64,000 nucleotides of DNA from Micrococcales bacterium (GCA_016719135.1 JADKAV010000009.1:62001-126000), one strand, 5' to 3'; numbered from the stretch's first letter, positions 25,586 through 36,267 are shown. Program-made: numbers and translations. The notes: generated by a model from the letters alone, not told the origin.

Positions 25586-27828
25586 ATGCGCAGATCGGGC
25601 ACCGCTCTACTGGCCGTATCGGCCGCGATGTTCTTCGCCGGATTGCTGCTGCCACAGGCCCGCGATGGCCTGTGGCTGGCCACAGGAGTCCTCGGTGCGG
25701 TCGCCTCGTTCATCGGTGTGACGCGAGGCCTGCTCGCCCGCAGGGGAGGCGTCGACGTTCTGGCGCTGCTGGCCATCGTGGGCGCGCTGCTGATCGGCGA
25801 GTACCTCGCGGCTGCGATCGTCACCGTGATGGTGGGGTCGGGTCAGTACCTCGAAGAGCGCGCTGCCGCACGCGCACGCCGGGAACTGAGCCTGCTATCC
25901 GAGCGCGCACCTCGGGTTGCGCGACGCGTCGAAGGCGACGAGGTGCGCCAGGTCCCTGTTGAGCAGGTGCGGGTAGGTGACCGACTCGTCGTGGCCTCCG
26001 GTGACATCGTCCCCACAGACGGAAGGCTGTTCGACGCCGGGACCTTCGACGAGTCCGCCTTGACCGGGGAGGCGCTGCCCGTGCATCGTGCTGCCGGCGA
26101 GCTGGTCCGCAGCGGCGTGATCAACGTCGGGGACTCCACCAGCATGATCGCCACCGCTGCAGCCGAAGCCAGCACCTACGCCGGCGTCATCCGGTTGGTT
26201 GACCAAGCCCAAACCGGTGCTGCGCCGTTCGTGCGTCTGGCCGACCGGTTGGCGTTCTGGTTCGTGCCCCTGTCGCTGGCGATCGCCGGTTTCGCTTGGT
26301 GGTACAACGATTCGCCGTGGCGGCGGTCGCCGTACTGGTGGTCGCCACCCCGTGCCCACTGCTGCTCGCAGTGCCTATCGCGATCATCGGTGGGGTCTCG
26401 CAGTGCGCCAAGCGAGGAGTGGTCGTGAAGGGTGGCGCGGCCCTTGAGCAGCTGGCGGACGGCCGCATCCTGCTGTTCGACAAGACCGGTACTCTGACCG
26501 CCGGTCGTCCCGAAGTCATCCATGTTCTGACCGCACCTGACATCGACGAAGCGCACGTGATCGGCCTGGCCGCCAGCCTCGAGCAGGTGTCCCCGCACGT
26601 CGTGGCCACGGCCGTTGTGAACGCGGCCCGGGAGCGGCACATCGAGGTGCGCCTGCCCGCTTCGGCCACCGAGGTCCATGGGTGCGGTATCGAGGGCGTG
26701 GTCGACGGCCACGCGGTGCGGGTCGGCAGTCCGCAGTGGATTCTGGTCGGGCCGAAGCCGGCTTGGGCTCACCGGGCTCAGCGGCGCGCGGATCTGGACC
26801 GGTCGTTGATCGCTTTCGTGGAAGTCGATGACCGGCCAGTTGCGGCGCTGCTGTTCGCCGACCGCATCCGCGCAGATGTGCCCGGCATGGTGCGCGCGCT
26901 GCGCAGTGAGGGTATGCAACGGATCGTGTTGGTCACCGGTGACCGCGCGGAGTTGGCGGACTCGATCGGACGGATCGTGGGCGTCGATGCGGTGTGGGCG
27001 GATCAGACACCGGCGGACAAACTCTTGGTGGTCCGGGAGGAGAGTAGCCGGGGAAAGACAATCATGGTGGGCGACGGGATCAACGACGCCCCTGCGCTGG
27101 CTGCTGCGTCGGTCGGGGTCGCGCTCGCCGCTCGCGGCGCCACCGCCTCGTCCGAAGCTGCGGACGTGGTCCTCACGGTGGACCGTATCGACCGGCTCGG
27201 GGAGGCCGTGGGCATCTCGCGTGCGGCCCGGCGTACGGCCACCCAGGCGGCCTGGCTGGGGATGGGCCTGTGTTTTGTCGCGATGGGTGCGGCGGCTTTG
27301 GGATTTCTGCCGCCCGCCGCAGGCGCCATTCTGCAAGAGGGCATCGACGTTTTGGCCATGGCCTGGGCGCTTCGCGTCGGTCTGCTGAAGCCGCGCGCGG
27401 CCCGACGGATCGGGGCGCACGACGCCGAGATCCTGGCCCGCCTCGCGCACGACCACCGATCGACGCTGAGTCTGGTTGAGCGGGTCCGTGACGTCGCCGA
27501 CAGCCTCGACGACGACGGTCCGGTCGAGCCAGTGCGCGAGCTGTTGACCTCGTTGGACACGGTCCTGCTCCCGCATGAGCGACAGGAGGAGAAAGAGCTG
27601 GTCCCGGCGCTCGAGCGCATCACCGGTGGTGCCGACACGGTGGGGGCGCTCAGCCGTAGTCACGCCGAGATCGAGCACCACGTCGCTGCACTGCACCGCC
27701 TGCTGGGCGAGGAGCAGGTGGACGCCGAGACCATCACCGACCTGCGTCGTACCCTCTACGGGCTGTATGGCGTACTGCGGTTGCACAACGCGATGGAAGA
27801 GGAGAGCGCGTTTGCCCTGCTCGAGTGA
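25586..27828 (+). pseudogene. P1B-type metal ATPase with C-terminal hemerythrin domain (P1B-5-like), frameshifted
   Basis: The 5' frame carries four helices and the actuator domain with ESALTGEALPV. It is lost near 26306-26312 after AIAGFAWWYN. The next frame resumes with AVLVVATPCPLLLA, DKTGTLTAG (phosphorylation Asp), VTGDRAEL and MVGDGINDAPALAAA. TPC instead of CPC in the metal-binding helix, no N-terminal heavy-metal-associated domain, and the C-terminal 150 residues with LAHDHRSTL, LLPHERQEEKEL, SHAEIEHHV and LHNAMEEE (hemerythrin pattern) fit subgroup P1B-5. Known P1B-5 members are linked to Ni/Co/Fe efflux. The HP dipeptide of the nucleotide domain appears as SPHVVA. Confidence 0.83.
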
Positions 27829-27834
27829 CAGATC

Positions 27835-28737
27835 CTAGAGTTCCCGACGGAACACCGCGTTCGCGTACTCCCGCGCGGCCAGAGCGACCGGCGCTCGTTT
27901 GGTCACGACCATCGAGTTGGTGCCCATCACCGCTCGCATCCGCGCATCCGGGGCTACAGTCAGCACCCGAGTGCCACCGGCGCGGACCTTGCGCGCCTCC
28001 CGCTCCAGTTGCGTGCGCACCACCACGCGCGGCGCGTTGCCCGGATCCCTGGCCAGCCAGTCGGCCGTCGACAGCGGCGCCGACGCGATGACCAGATCCA
28101 GGCCCTGCCCGGCGAGCAGATCCAGGCTGACCATCGAGTACGCACCGCCGTCGACGTACCGTTTGCCCGCGATCTCGACCGGTTCGAAGTAGCCGGGTAC
28201 TGCGCACGAGGCCGCCACTGCGTCCCCCACGGACGCCTGCGCATCACGGCCGAACGCGACCCGCTGACCGTTCTGCAGGTCCACGGCGATCAACCACATG
28301 GCGGCCTGCGGCCAGGCCTCGAACAGCGACCGCAGCCGCTGCGCCCCGGGATCCATCGGCCGGGTGCCTGCCGGCAGCAGCGCTGACAGGGCAACTCCCG
28401 GACGGTATCTCCAAGGGCGCTTGAGGATCGCTCGCGAGAGATCCGCGGACGCGGGTCGGCGGGGTCCGGGTGTCGGTTCCGCGGCTGCGCTCAAAGGCGG
28501 CATCGCGCCGAGGATGGCCTTCCCCTCGGCGGACATCGGCAGCCCGGCCACCCGCGCGACGTAGTCCTTCGGTGGAAAACCGCTGCGCATCAGGGCGGCA
28601 GCCGTCGACCCCGCCGAGGTCCCGACGATGATCTTCGCCTCACGGGCATCGAAGTGATCGGCCAGCGCCGTGAGGACCCCGGCGTGGAACGCGGTTCCCG
28701 TCAGTCCGCCGCCACCGAGGGCGAGTCCGATACGCAT
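27835..28737 (-). CDS. Patatin-like phospholipase
   Basis: 300 residues. The oxyanion glycine run is ALGGGGLTG at the N-terminus, the nucleophile motif is VGTSAGS (GxSxG) near residue 42, and the catalytic Asp is in YVDGGAYSM near residue 192. These are all the parts of the patatin Ser-Asp dyad. ATG 28737 places the Gly-rich loop at residue 8 as usual; the extension to 28797 is discarded. There is no signal peptide, so it is cytoplasmic or membrane-peripheral. It converges with the metal ATPase gene, whose stop is 6 bp away. Confidence 0.87.
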   Translation of the reverse strand: MRIGLALGGGGLTGTAFHAGVLTALADHFDAREAKIIVGTSAGSTAAALMRSGFPPKDYVARVAGLPMSAEGKAILGAMPPLSAAAEPTPGPRRPASADLSRAILKRPWRYRPGVALSALLPAGTRPMDPGAQRLRSLFEAWPQAAMWLIAVDLQNGQRVAFGRDAQASVGDAVAASCAVPGYFEPVEIAGKRYVDGGAYSMVSLDLLAGQGLDLVIASAPLSTADWLARDPGNAPRVVVRTQLEREARKVRAGGTRVLTVAPDARMRAVMGTNSMVVTKRAPVALAAREYANAVFRREL

Positions 28738-28772
28738 CCATCCATCCTGACACCGACCGGAAGAATGGGTTC

Positions 28773-29276
28773 GTGCAGATCCGAACGGCCACGCCACACG
28801 ACGCGCCCGTCGTCAGGTCGATCATCCACGAGGTCTACGTGGGTGGTGGCTGGGCCGATCCGCAGCGGTCGCCCTCCTACGTCGCTGAACTGCTCGACGC
28901 TGAAGCCCGGATTGCCGGCGCCACGGTTCTGGTGGCCGAGGATGACGGCCGCGCGATCGGGACAGCGACCGCCACTCAGGCACCGTCACATCTGGCCAAC
29001 ATCGCGCGGCCGGGCGAGCTGGAGGTCCGGATGCTCGGCGTGGTCGCGTCCGCGCGCGGCAAGGGCGTGGCCCGGGCGCTGATGGGGTGGTGCGAGAAGC
29101 TGGCCGTAGAGCGCGGAATGCAGGCGGTGGTCCTGACCACGGAGCCCAACATGACCCAAGCACGGCGACTGTACGAGGGCCTGGGCTATCTGCGAACCCC
29201 GCAACGCGATTGGACGATCAACGGGGTGGGCCTGATCACCTACCGCCGGGACCTCAGCAAGGCTTGGCCCGAATAG
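28773..29276 (+). CDS. GNAT-family N-acetyltransferase
   Basis: 167 residues. The N-terminal strand MQIRTATPHDAPVV is typical of GNAT proteins. The acetyl-CoA loop is VVASARGKGVARALMGW (V-x-x-x-x-R-x-x-G-x-G/A), followed by the beta5 strand AVVLTTEPN and NMTQARRLYEGLGYLRT. GTG 28773 is the start. It is divergent from the patatin gene (35 bp between). The acceptor substrate cannot be read. Confidence 0.82.
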   Translation: MQIRTATPHDAPVVRSIIHEVYVGGGWADPQRSPSYVAELLDAEARIAGATVLVAEDDGRAIGTATATQAPSHLANIARPGELEVRMLGVVASARGKGVARALMGWCEKLAVERGMQAVVLTTEPNMTQARRLYEGLGYLRTPQRDWTINGVGLITYRRDLSKAWPE

Positions 29277-29375
29277 CGACCGTATGGGCAGGCGGCGTCC
29301 GGGTAGATGCTGGCGAGAGCCGAGGAGATGTTCGATGGTCGTCGGGTTGCACCGGCCCCGCCGCGCAGGTGGACC

Positions 29376-29876
29376 ATGAGCGAGCCTCGCCCCACGTCGC
29401 AGGATGAGCGGGACGAGTCGCCGTCTGAGCGCGCTGATCGCAACTTCTCCGAACTCGTGCAGGAGTTGCGGGTATCTCAGACCGGAGTCCAGATCCTCTT
29501 CGCATTCCTGCTCACGCTGGCCTTCTCAGGGTCCTTTCCGGACGAATCGACTGTCTTCTCCTATGTATTGACTGCGGCACTGCTGGCCGCCGCGTGCTCG
29601 TCCTTGTGCTTCATGGCCCCGGTGGTGGTCCACCGGACCTCCTTCCGGCTCGGCGGCAAGGATCGGCTGGTCTGGGTCACCCACCGGTTCGCCATGGCGG
29701 GGCTGGCGCTGCTGGCGCTGGCGATGCTGCTGTCCATCTGGATCGTCATCGCCTACCTGTTCACTTACCTCGCCGCGCATGTCATCAGTGGTGTACTCGC
29801 CGCGGTGGTGGTCGTGCTGTGGATCGTTGTGCCGCTGCATTTCAGGGCGGAGGTGACGTCGACCAACGACGATTAG
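29376..29876 (+). CDS. DUF6328-family four-helix membrane protein
   Basis: 166 residues. After a charged N-terminus the family core NFSELVQELRVSQTGVQILFAFLL appears near residue 25, followed by four hydrophobic helices with HRTSFRLGGKDRLVW between helices 2 and 3. This matches small actinobacterial membrane proteins of DUF6328. ATG 29376 follows a GGTGGA region. The function is unknown. It lies between the GNAT gene and the TetR gene on the same strand. Confidence 0.72.
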   Translation: MSEPRPTSQDERDESPSERADRNFSELVQELRVSQTGVQILFAFLLTLAFSGSFPDESTVFSYVLTAALLAAACSSLCFMAPVVVHRTSFRLGGKDRLVWVTHRFAMAGLALLALAMLLSIWIVIAYLFTYLAAHVISGVLAAVVVVLWIVVPLHFRAEVTSTNDD

Positions 29877-29908
29877 TCGGGCGAGCACACCTGGCAGCAG
29901 AACCTGTT

Positions 29909-29944
29909 GTGAACACACGTATACAATGGTGAACATGCGTTCAC
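29909..29944. promoter_or_regulatory. Candidate TetR operator over the start codon
   Basis: A perfect dyad GTGAAC-ATGC-GTTCAC spans 29929-29944 and is centred on the ATG at 29935. A further GTGAAC lies at 29909-29914. TATACAAT (29919-29926) looks like a -10 box and would place the transcript start at or just before ATG 29935 (leaderless). The TetR would then repress itself and the overlapping exporter genes by blocking initiation. Confidence 0.55.
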
Positions 29945-30581
29945 GCACACCGCCTCCCGACGACCGGACCATCCGGGCGCGGTTGCGGGACGCGGCGATC
30001 GAACTGGTCGCCGAGCAGGGAACCATGACCGCGCGGTCCGTGGCGCAGCGAGCCGGACTGTCCGCGGGATCGGTCATCAACCACTTCGGGTCGATGCAAG
30101 GCCTTCGCCGCGCGTGCGACGAACACGTCGCGGCTGAGATCCGCCGGCAGAAGCAGAAGGCGGTCGCGGCCGGCGCCGGACTGGATTTCCTCGGTGCCCT
30201 GCGCGAGGCGGAGATGGGTTCGATGCTGGGGTACCTGGCCGCCGTACTGCACGACGACTCCCCGGAAGTGGCGCGCCTGATCGACGAACTCACCGCGGAC
30301 GCTGAGGTTTACATGGCACAGGGTGTGGACTCCGGACTGATCAAACCGTCGGCCGATCCCCGCAGCCGGGCCGTTGTGCTCATGCTGTGGAGCCTCGGCG
30401 CGTTGGCGATGAACCGGCACCTCGAGCGACTGCTCGGGGTCGACCTGACCTCCCCGGATGCCGACCTGTCGCCCTACGCCAGGCCGATTCTCGAGCTCTA
30501 CGCCCAGGGCCTGCTGACCGCGGCCGCCGCCGAACACGCCGTTGCCCACGAATCAACCGCGCCCCCCAGCGCACAGAAGGG

Positions 30582-30585
<4 letters not shown>
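29935..30585 (+). CDS. TetR-family regulator of the adjacent ABC exporter
   Basis: About 216 residues from ATG 29935; ATG 29926 adds three residues. The DNA-binding domain has TARSVAQRAGLSAGSVINHFGS, the TetR helix-turn-helix with the N-H/Y-F-G-S ending. The ligand domain is helical and similar to that of the TetR at 51142 (DDSPEVARLIDEL and GLIKPSADP versus EDSPAANDLVARI and GYVKPTVDP). Its TGA overlaps the ATG of the ABC ATPase gene, forming an operon TetR-ATPase-permease. Confidence 0.85.
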
Positions 30586-31492
<907 letters not shown>

Positions 31493-31493
<1 letters not shown>

Positions 31494-33145
31494 TGCTGAC
31501 GACAGTCTTCAGCAAGTCGCTGCTCGATCGCTGGCGCGGCGCGGCGATCACCGTCGTCAGCCTGTCGGTCCTGCTGCTGTTCGCCATGGCGGCCTACCGC
31601 GACCTCGACATCAGCATCTACACCGACCTGCCCGCGTCTTTGCAATCGCTGATCGGGATCCCAGAGGACGCCGACGTCGCGTCGCTTGCGTATTCGGCCA
31701 TCTACAACTCCTACGGAGCCATGGCCCTGGGCGGTCTGGCGATCGCCATGGGTGCCGGCTACATCGCCGGCGAGGAGCGTGCGGGAACCCTCGGGGTGCT
31801 TCTCGGCAACCCGAAGAGCCGCACCGGCGTCCTGGTATCGAAGACGGCCGCGCTGCTGCTGATCATCGGTCTGGGCGGCGTCGTCCTGTGGGGCGCGGGA
31901 GCGCTGGCGCCACAGCTGCTCGACGTCAACATCGCAGGCCTACAGGTCGGCGCGTACACCCTGCATCTGGTGATGAACACGCTGGTCTACGGCTTCCTGG
32001 CCCTGGCGATCGGAGCCTGGACCGGCAAGTACGGGCTCGCGGTGGCCGCGTCCGCCGGGGTCATGGTGATCTCCTTCTTCGCGGTCGGACTGCTGCCCTT
32101 GGTCGACGCGCTGGCAGGCTTTGCGAAGTTCTTCCCCTGGTACTACCTGTCGGGAAGTGAGCCTCTGCTCAACGGCGTGGATTGGGCACACATCGCAATC
32201 CTGAGCGTGGCGATTGCGGCCCTGTTCGCGGCGGCCTTGATCGGGATCAATCGCCGTGATCTGCGCGGGCGATCGACCGGACGTAGCCTGATCGACGCAC
32301 TTCGGGAGAACCCCGTATCGGCCCAAGTCGCCGATCGGCTGGCGGGTTCGGCGCGGGTCTCGCGCATCTGGGTCAAGACCGCCTCGGAGCACCAGGGATT
32401 GCTGTTCGTCGTGGCGGCGGCCATGTTCCTGGTGATGGGTGTGTTGATGGGACCGATCTACACGTCCATCGACACCGTGCTGCTGGACCTCGGCGAGTCA
32501 CTGCCGGACTCGATGCTCGCGTTCTTCGGCGGCGGCGACCTGACGACTCCGGAGGGGTACTACCAGATCGAGACCCTCGGACTCGTCGCGCCGATCGCGG
32601 TCATGGTTGTCACCATCCTGCTGGGTGCCAAGGCCGTGGCCGGGGAGGAAGCCGACCGCACGATGGGGCTGCTGTTGGCCAACCCGGTCTCCCGGTCGCG
32701 GGTGCTGGCCGAGAAGACCGTACCCATGGTCCTGTTCGGTGGCGCGGTCGGCCTTGCGACGTTCGCGGGGATCGCCGCCGGCAATGCGATCAGCGGACTC
32801 GGGATGAGCTACCTGAACATCCTGGCGACGTCGGTTCTGCTGACCTTGATCGGTCTGCTGTTCGGCGCACTGGCCCTGCTCGTCAGCGCGGCCACCGGCA
32901 GCGTGCGCACAGGGGCTGTGGTCGCAGCCGGCCTGGCGGTCGTTGCCCATGTGGTGAACGCCTTGGCCGAACTCAGCGATGCGGGATGGGGTGCATTGTC
33001 GCCGTTCCACTACTACTTGGGCAGCGATCCGATGATCAACGGCATGAACTGGACTGATGCCGGGATCCTCACGGCGATCACGCTGGTGTTGCTGGCGCTG
33101 GCCTTCCCGGCGTTCAACCGCCGGGACCTCAGGCAGCACGGATAG
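31493..33145 (+). CDS. ABC exporter permease, duplicated ABC-2 type, about 12 helices
   Basis: 550 residues made of two similar halves. Each half has GEERAGTLGVLLGNPKSRTGVL or GEEADRTMGLLLANPVSRSRVL after the second helix, and each ends in HYYLGSDPMINGMNW- or YYLSGSEPLLNGVDW-like sequence before the last helix. The repeat shows an internal duplication, so one polypeptide supplies both halves of the transport channel. It starts by TGATG overlap with the ATPase gene. The exported compound is unknown; TetR control suggests toxin or antibiotic efflux. Confidence 0.85.
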
Positions 33146-33154
33146 AGAGCTTCG

Positions 33155-34396
33155 TCAGCTGAACGGCGGCCGGTCGTCGAACCGCACCGAAGCCCGGCCC
33201 GCCTCCCGCCAGATCCGCGCGACCGTGTCACCGTCCTCGGGGGTGATCAGGTTGCCCATCACGCGCAGTGCGATCCGCATGAGGAACTGCGAGCGCATGC
33301 CGACCGGCCCGGCCTTCGGGAGGAATCCGGGAACGGTGAGCAGCCCGGCCAGGCGCCGTGCGATGGAGAACGCCGGTCCGTAGTGGTGTTGCAGGGTCAG
33401 TGGCCACAAGTACGCAAGGTCGACCGGAACCCGCTGCGCGAGTAGTTCGGCCGCCAGGCGGCCGGTCTCCAGGCCGTAGTCGATGCCCTCGCCGTTGAGC
33501 GGGTTGACACAACCGGCGGCGTCACCCACGAGCACCCAGTTCGGCCCGGCCACGCCGGACACCGCTCCGCCCATGGGAAGTAGCGCCGACCACGTGTCCC
33601 GCAGGTCGCCGTGCAACTGCCAGTCCGAGCGCTGTCCTTGCGCGTAGTGGGAGATGAGCTGGCGCAAGTTGACGTCGGCCGGGTGTTTGTCCGTGGCCAG
33701 CGTCCCCACGCCGATGTTCACCTCGCCGTCGCCGAGCGGGAATATCCAGCCGTATCCCGACAGCAACTGGTTGTCGGTGCCGCGCAGTTCCAGGTGTGAG
33801 GAGATCCACTCGTCGTCGGCCCGCCCCGATTTCACGTATGCGCGCGCGGCAACCCCGTAGGCCGTGGATTTGTGCCATTCACGCCCAAGCTTCCGGCCCA
33901 GTTGCGAGCGTGCGCCGTCGGCGATGACCAGGCGTTGGCACGTGACCTCGAACGTTCCAGCGGGGCCTTTGAAGACCACCGCCTCGACCCGTGAGCCCGA
34001 GCGCCTCACGTCGATTGCGCGAGCGCCTTGCAGGGTCCGGGCGCCATCGTCCACGGCGACTTGGCGGATACGCGCGTCGAGTTCCAGCCGCGGCGCGGCA
34101 CCGCCGTGATCGGGTAGCGATCCCCCCGGCCAGGGCAGGTACAGCGTCTGGCCGAAGCCCGAGGCGCGCAGGCCGCGGTTGACCGCCCTCCCCTCGAGCC
34201 AGTCGCCCAAGCCGAGGTGCGTGAGTTCGGCGATCGCCCGCGGCGTCAACCCGTCACCGCACGGCTTGTCGCGCGGGAAGGTCGCGGCGTCGGTCAGCAG
34301 CACGTCGAGTCCGTGGCGTGCAGCCCAGGCGGCGGTCCCGGACCCGGCAGGTCCGGCACCCACCACGAGCACATCGCACGACAGGTCGGAAGTCAC
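33155..34396 (-). CDS. Geranylgeranyl reductase-family flavoprotein
   Basis: 413 residues. FAD motif VVGAGPAGSGTAAWAA lies at the N-terminus and FPRDKPCGDGLTPRA is the family-specific PRxKxCGxG block. GWIFPLGDGEVNIGVG and VGDAAGCVNPLNGEGIDYGLETG are the FAD-contact motifs of the GGR family (COG0644). Known members saturate isoprenoid chains of menaquinone, carotenoid or lipid precursors. GTG 34396 puts the FAD strand near residue 10; the frame is open to 34456. It may relate to isoprenoid metabolism along with the lycopene cyclase at 39.5 kb. Confidence 0.85.
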   Translation of the reverse strand: MTSDLSCDVLVVGAGPAGSGTAAWAARHGLDVLLTDAATFPRDKPCGDGLTPRAIAELTHLGLGDWLEGRAVNRGLRASGFGQTLYLPWPGGSLPDHGGAAPRLELDARIRQVAVDDGARTLQGARAIDVRRSGSRVEAVVFKGPAGTFEVTCQRLVIADGARSQLGRKLGREWHKSTAYGVAARAYVKSGRADDEWISSHLELRGTDNQLLSGYGWIFPLGDGEVNIGVGTLATDKHPADVNLRQLISHYAQGQRSDWQLHGDLRDTWSALLPMGGAVSGVAGPNWVLVGDAAGCVNPLNGEGIDYGLETGRLAAELLAQRVPVDLAYLWPLTLQHHYGPAFSIARRLAGLLTVPGFLPKAGPVGMRSQFLMRIALRVMGNLITPEDGDTVARIWREAGRASVRFDDRPPFS

Positions 34397-34506
34397 CTTC
34401 CAATGGTCGCTGGTGGTGCAGTCCTGCGCGAGTCGGGCCCCCATCTGGGGCCTCAATTCCGTTCGTCAACCAGACCTCGCGAACGGAGGTCCGATTGACC
34501 GGGCGC

Positions 34507-35331
34507 CTACCCGAGGAGTACCGCTCCCGGACGTTCCGATCGACTGGCCCGCACGGCGATCTCGACGATCGGCAGGAACGCCGCGAATAACGCGGCAGCG
34601 GCGACGAGAGCTTGCGGCGTGGCCACAGCCACACCCACCAGGCCCCAGGCCAGGAGCAGCACGAAACCTGTCGCGGCGAGCACCCGGGAGGCAATCCACG
34701 CACCCAGCGCGGCGAGGATGAGCAGGGCCACCACAGCGGCTGCGGTCGTTGCCCCATCCGACAGTGAAATCCCCGACCACTCGGCGGTTGTTCCCGCTCC
34801 CGCCACGGTCGCGATCGTCGCCCAACCCAGGTAGCCCGACACCGGCAGGCGAAGCAGCCACTGTTCTGCCTGGGTGGATGCGGGACCCATTCCCGTCAGC
34901 CTGCCTAGTGCAACCGCCAAGCACACCACCAGCGTGATGATGACCAACTGCGCTACGGTCAGAGCCCCGCTGACCCAGATCGGAACCCAGATGGTGCTGG
35001 CGGCGAATGCTGCAGCCAGCCACCAACCGGTCGCCCTGTGCACTGCGCGCGTGTGCTGGGAAGGCAACGCCTGGTAGACCGCCAGACCTAGGCTCGCCAC
35101 GTAGATCAAACCCCAGATCGCGAAGGTGTATCCCGCAGGGGTCAGCACGTGCGAGTAGCGGTCCGACACCTCGCCGGTCGTGGCTTGATCCCCTGGCAAC
35201 AAGTTGGCGAGCAGGCTGCTGAGGGGCTGCAGAACGGCGAACAGGATCACCAGCATGACCCGCACGAAGTCGGCACCGCTTCGCTGAGCGTGAGAGGGCA
35301 CGACCTGATTCTTCGTCAGTCGATCACTCAT
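34507..35331 (-). CDS. TspO/MBR-like tryptophan-rich sensory membrane protein
   Basis: 274 residues, about eight helices. The segment LTPAGYTFAIWGLIYVASLGLAVYQ resembles the P-x-x-x-F-x-x-x-W-x-x-L-Y core of TspO-like proteins. The protein is longer than the five-helix TspO, matching the larger actinobacterial group often annotated as tryptophan-rich sensory protein. TspO proteins bind tetrapyrroles; in photosynthetic bacteria they affect carotenoid gene expression. Binding residues are not certain here. Confidence 0.68.
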   Translation of the reverse strand: MSDRLTKNQVVPSHAQRSGADFVRVMLVILFAVLQPLSSLLANLLPGDQATTGEVSDRYSHVLTPAGYTFAIWGLIYVASLGLAVYQALPSQHTRAVHRATGWWLAAAFAASTIWVPIWVSGALTVAQLVIITLVVCLAVALGRLTGMGPASTQAEQWLLRLPVSGYLGWATIATVAGAGTTAEWSGISLSDGATTAAAVVALLILAALGAWIASRVLAATGFVLLLAWGLVGVAVATPQALVAAAALFAAFLPIVEIAVRASRSERPGAVLLG

Positions 35332-35374
35332 ATCCAGCGTCTACCCGGCCCGGTCGAACACAGACCCGGTTGAC

Positions 35375-35581
35375 TCAGTGCCGCCGGCCTCTCCACATCG
35401 ACGCCCGTTCGACATCGCCGGCCCGCTGGCAGATGTCGATGAGATGCTCGACAGCATCGGCGTCACCCTGCTCGGCCAACGGCTCGAAGTAGCGATACGC
35501 ACCGACCAGATCGCCAGCGTTCAGGTGGATCAAACCCATGTTCGTGGCGCAGGCGTCGGTGGAACAGGCGGGATCGTTCAT
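35375..35581 (-). CDS. 68-residue TPR/Sel1-like protein
   Basis: A short protein with one and a half TPR/Sel1-type helical hairpins: TNMGLIHLNAGDLVGAYRYFEPLAEQGDA then AVEHLIDICQRAGDVERA. The pattern A-x-x-x-(F/Y)-x-x-L-A-x-x-G-x-x is characteristic. Two Cys near the N-terminus are unusual. ATG 35581 gives an otherwise complete reading frame. It may be a fragment of a larger TPR protein, but nothing upstream continues the repeats. It is followed upstream (higher coordinates) by dyad repeat copy 2. Confidence 0.55.
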   Translation of the reverse strand: MNDPACSTDACATNMGLIHLNAGDLVGAYRYFEPLAEQGDADAVEHLIDICQRAGDVERASMWRGRRH

Positions 35582-35690
35582 ACCTCAAGGCTAGTCGCGC
35601 CGAGTCCAACTTCATATCCCGAGCAGCACCGGCGCCGCACGACGCTGGTCCCGAGCTTGGACTGGTTTTCGCCGCGACCGCCTGGACAGC

Positions 35691-35797
35691 CGTTGGAGTT
35701 GGGTACCGCCGTTGGACAACCGCACATCCGTTGGATAACCGCGGCCCGTCCAACTCCAACGCACGTGCCTTTCTCCAACGTGTGTACCCAAGTCCAA
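35691..35797. repeat. Dyad repeat, copy 2
   Basis: GTTGGA boxes start at 35691, 35710 and 35729, and inverted TCCAAC boxes at 35754, 35773 and 35792. All pairs are centred on 35744. This is the best preserved copy, with six intact boxes. An extra TCCAAC abuts at 35748. It lies between the TPR-like gene and the VOC gene, both on the minus strand. Confidence 0.9.
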
Positions 35798-35859
35798 CGC
35801 CTGTGGGTGGGGGCAGATGCATCGGGACCCTCATGTCGACAGTGCAGCGCCAGCGGCCA

Positions 35860-36267
35860 CTACCCCCCGACAGGTTCCCCGCGGTAGGAGCCGAACGACC
35901 ACCGATTGCCCTCGGGGTCCTTCGCCTGGAACTCCCGGCTGCCGTAGTCGGTGTCGTGCGGCGCCTGGACGATCTCAGCCCCTGCGGCGACGGCTCGGTC
36001 GTGCAGCGCATCGGGATCGTCCACCACGACGTAGGCCCCGAACGTCCCCGGCCGCAGCGGCCACGCGTCGTCGCCTTCGCGCTGGGAACCGAGCATCACG
36101 CCTCCGCCGAGCGGGCCGGCCAGTTGCGCGTGGGCGACGTGGTCACCCTCGCCGTAGACGACGACCTCGCGGAAATCGAAGGCGTCGACGAGGAAGCGGA
36201 TCAGTGCTCGAGCATCGTGTGCGCGAAGTGTCGGCCACACCGTGGGGGCGGGGGTTTCAGCTGTCAC
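35860..36267 (-). CDS. VOC (glyoxalase/bleomycin-resistance) family protein
   Basis: 135 residues with two beta-alpha-beta-beta-beta modules. The first is WPTLRAHDARALIRFLVDAFDF then HAQLAGPLGGGVMLGS. The second is AYVVVDDPDALHDRAVAAGAEIV then REFQAKDPEGNRWSFGSY, ending in the family-typical D-P-E-G-N-x-W. This layout matches PhnB-like members. The substrate is unknown; some members bind antibiotics. A single gene just upstream of dyad repeat copy 2. Confidence 0.8.
   Translation of the reverse strand: MTAETPAPTVWPTLRAHDARALIRFLVDAFDFREVVVYGEGDHVAHAQLAGPLGGGVMLGSQREGDDAWPLRPGTFGAYVVVDDPDALHDRAVAAGAEIVQAPHDTDYGSREFQAKDPEGNRWSFGSYRGEPVGG

Noticed and set aside
26176..27786. 536-codon minus-strand ORF
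   Set aside because: Antisense shadow of the metal ATPase; His/Arg/Gln-rich with no domain, caused by GC-biased codon use in the real gene.
35375..35797. Protein-coding extension of the TPR-like gene through dyad repeat 2
   Set aside because: The frame is open across part of the repeat, but similar peptides appear in all four repeats, showing they come from the DNA repeat and not from a conserved protein.
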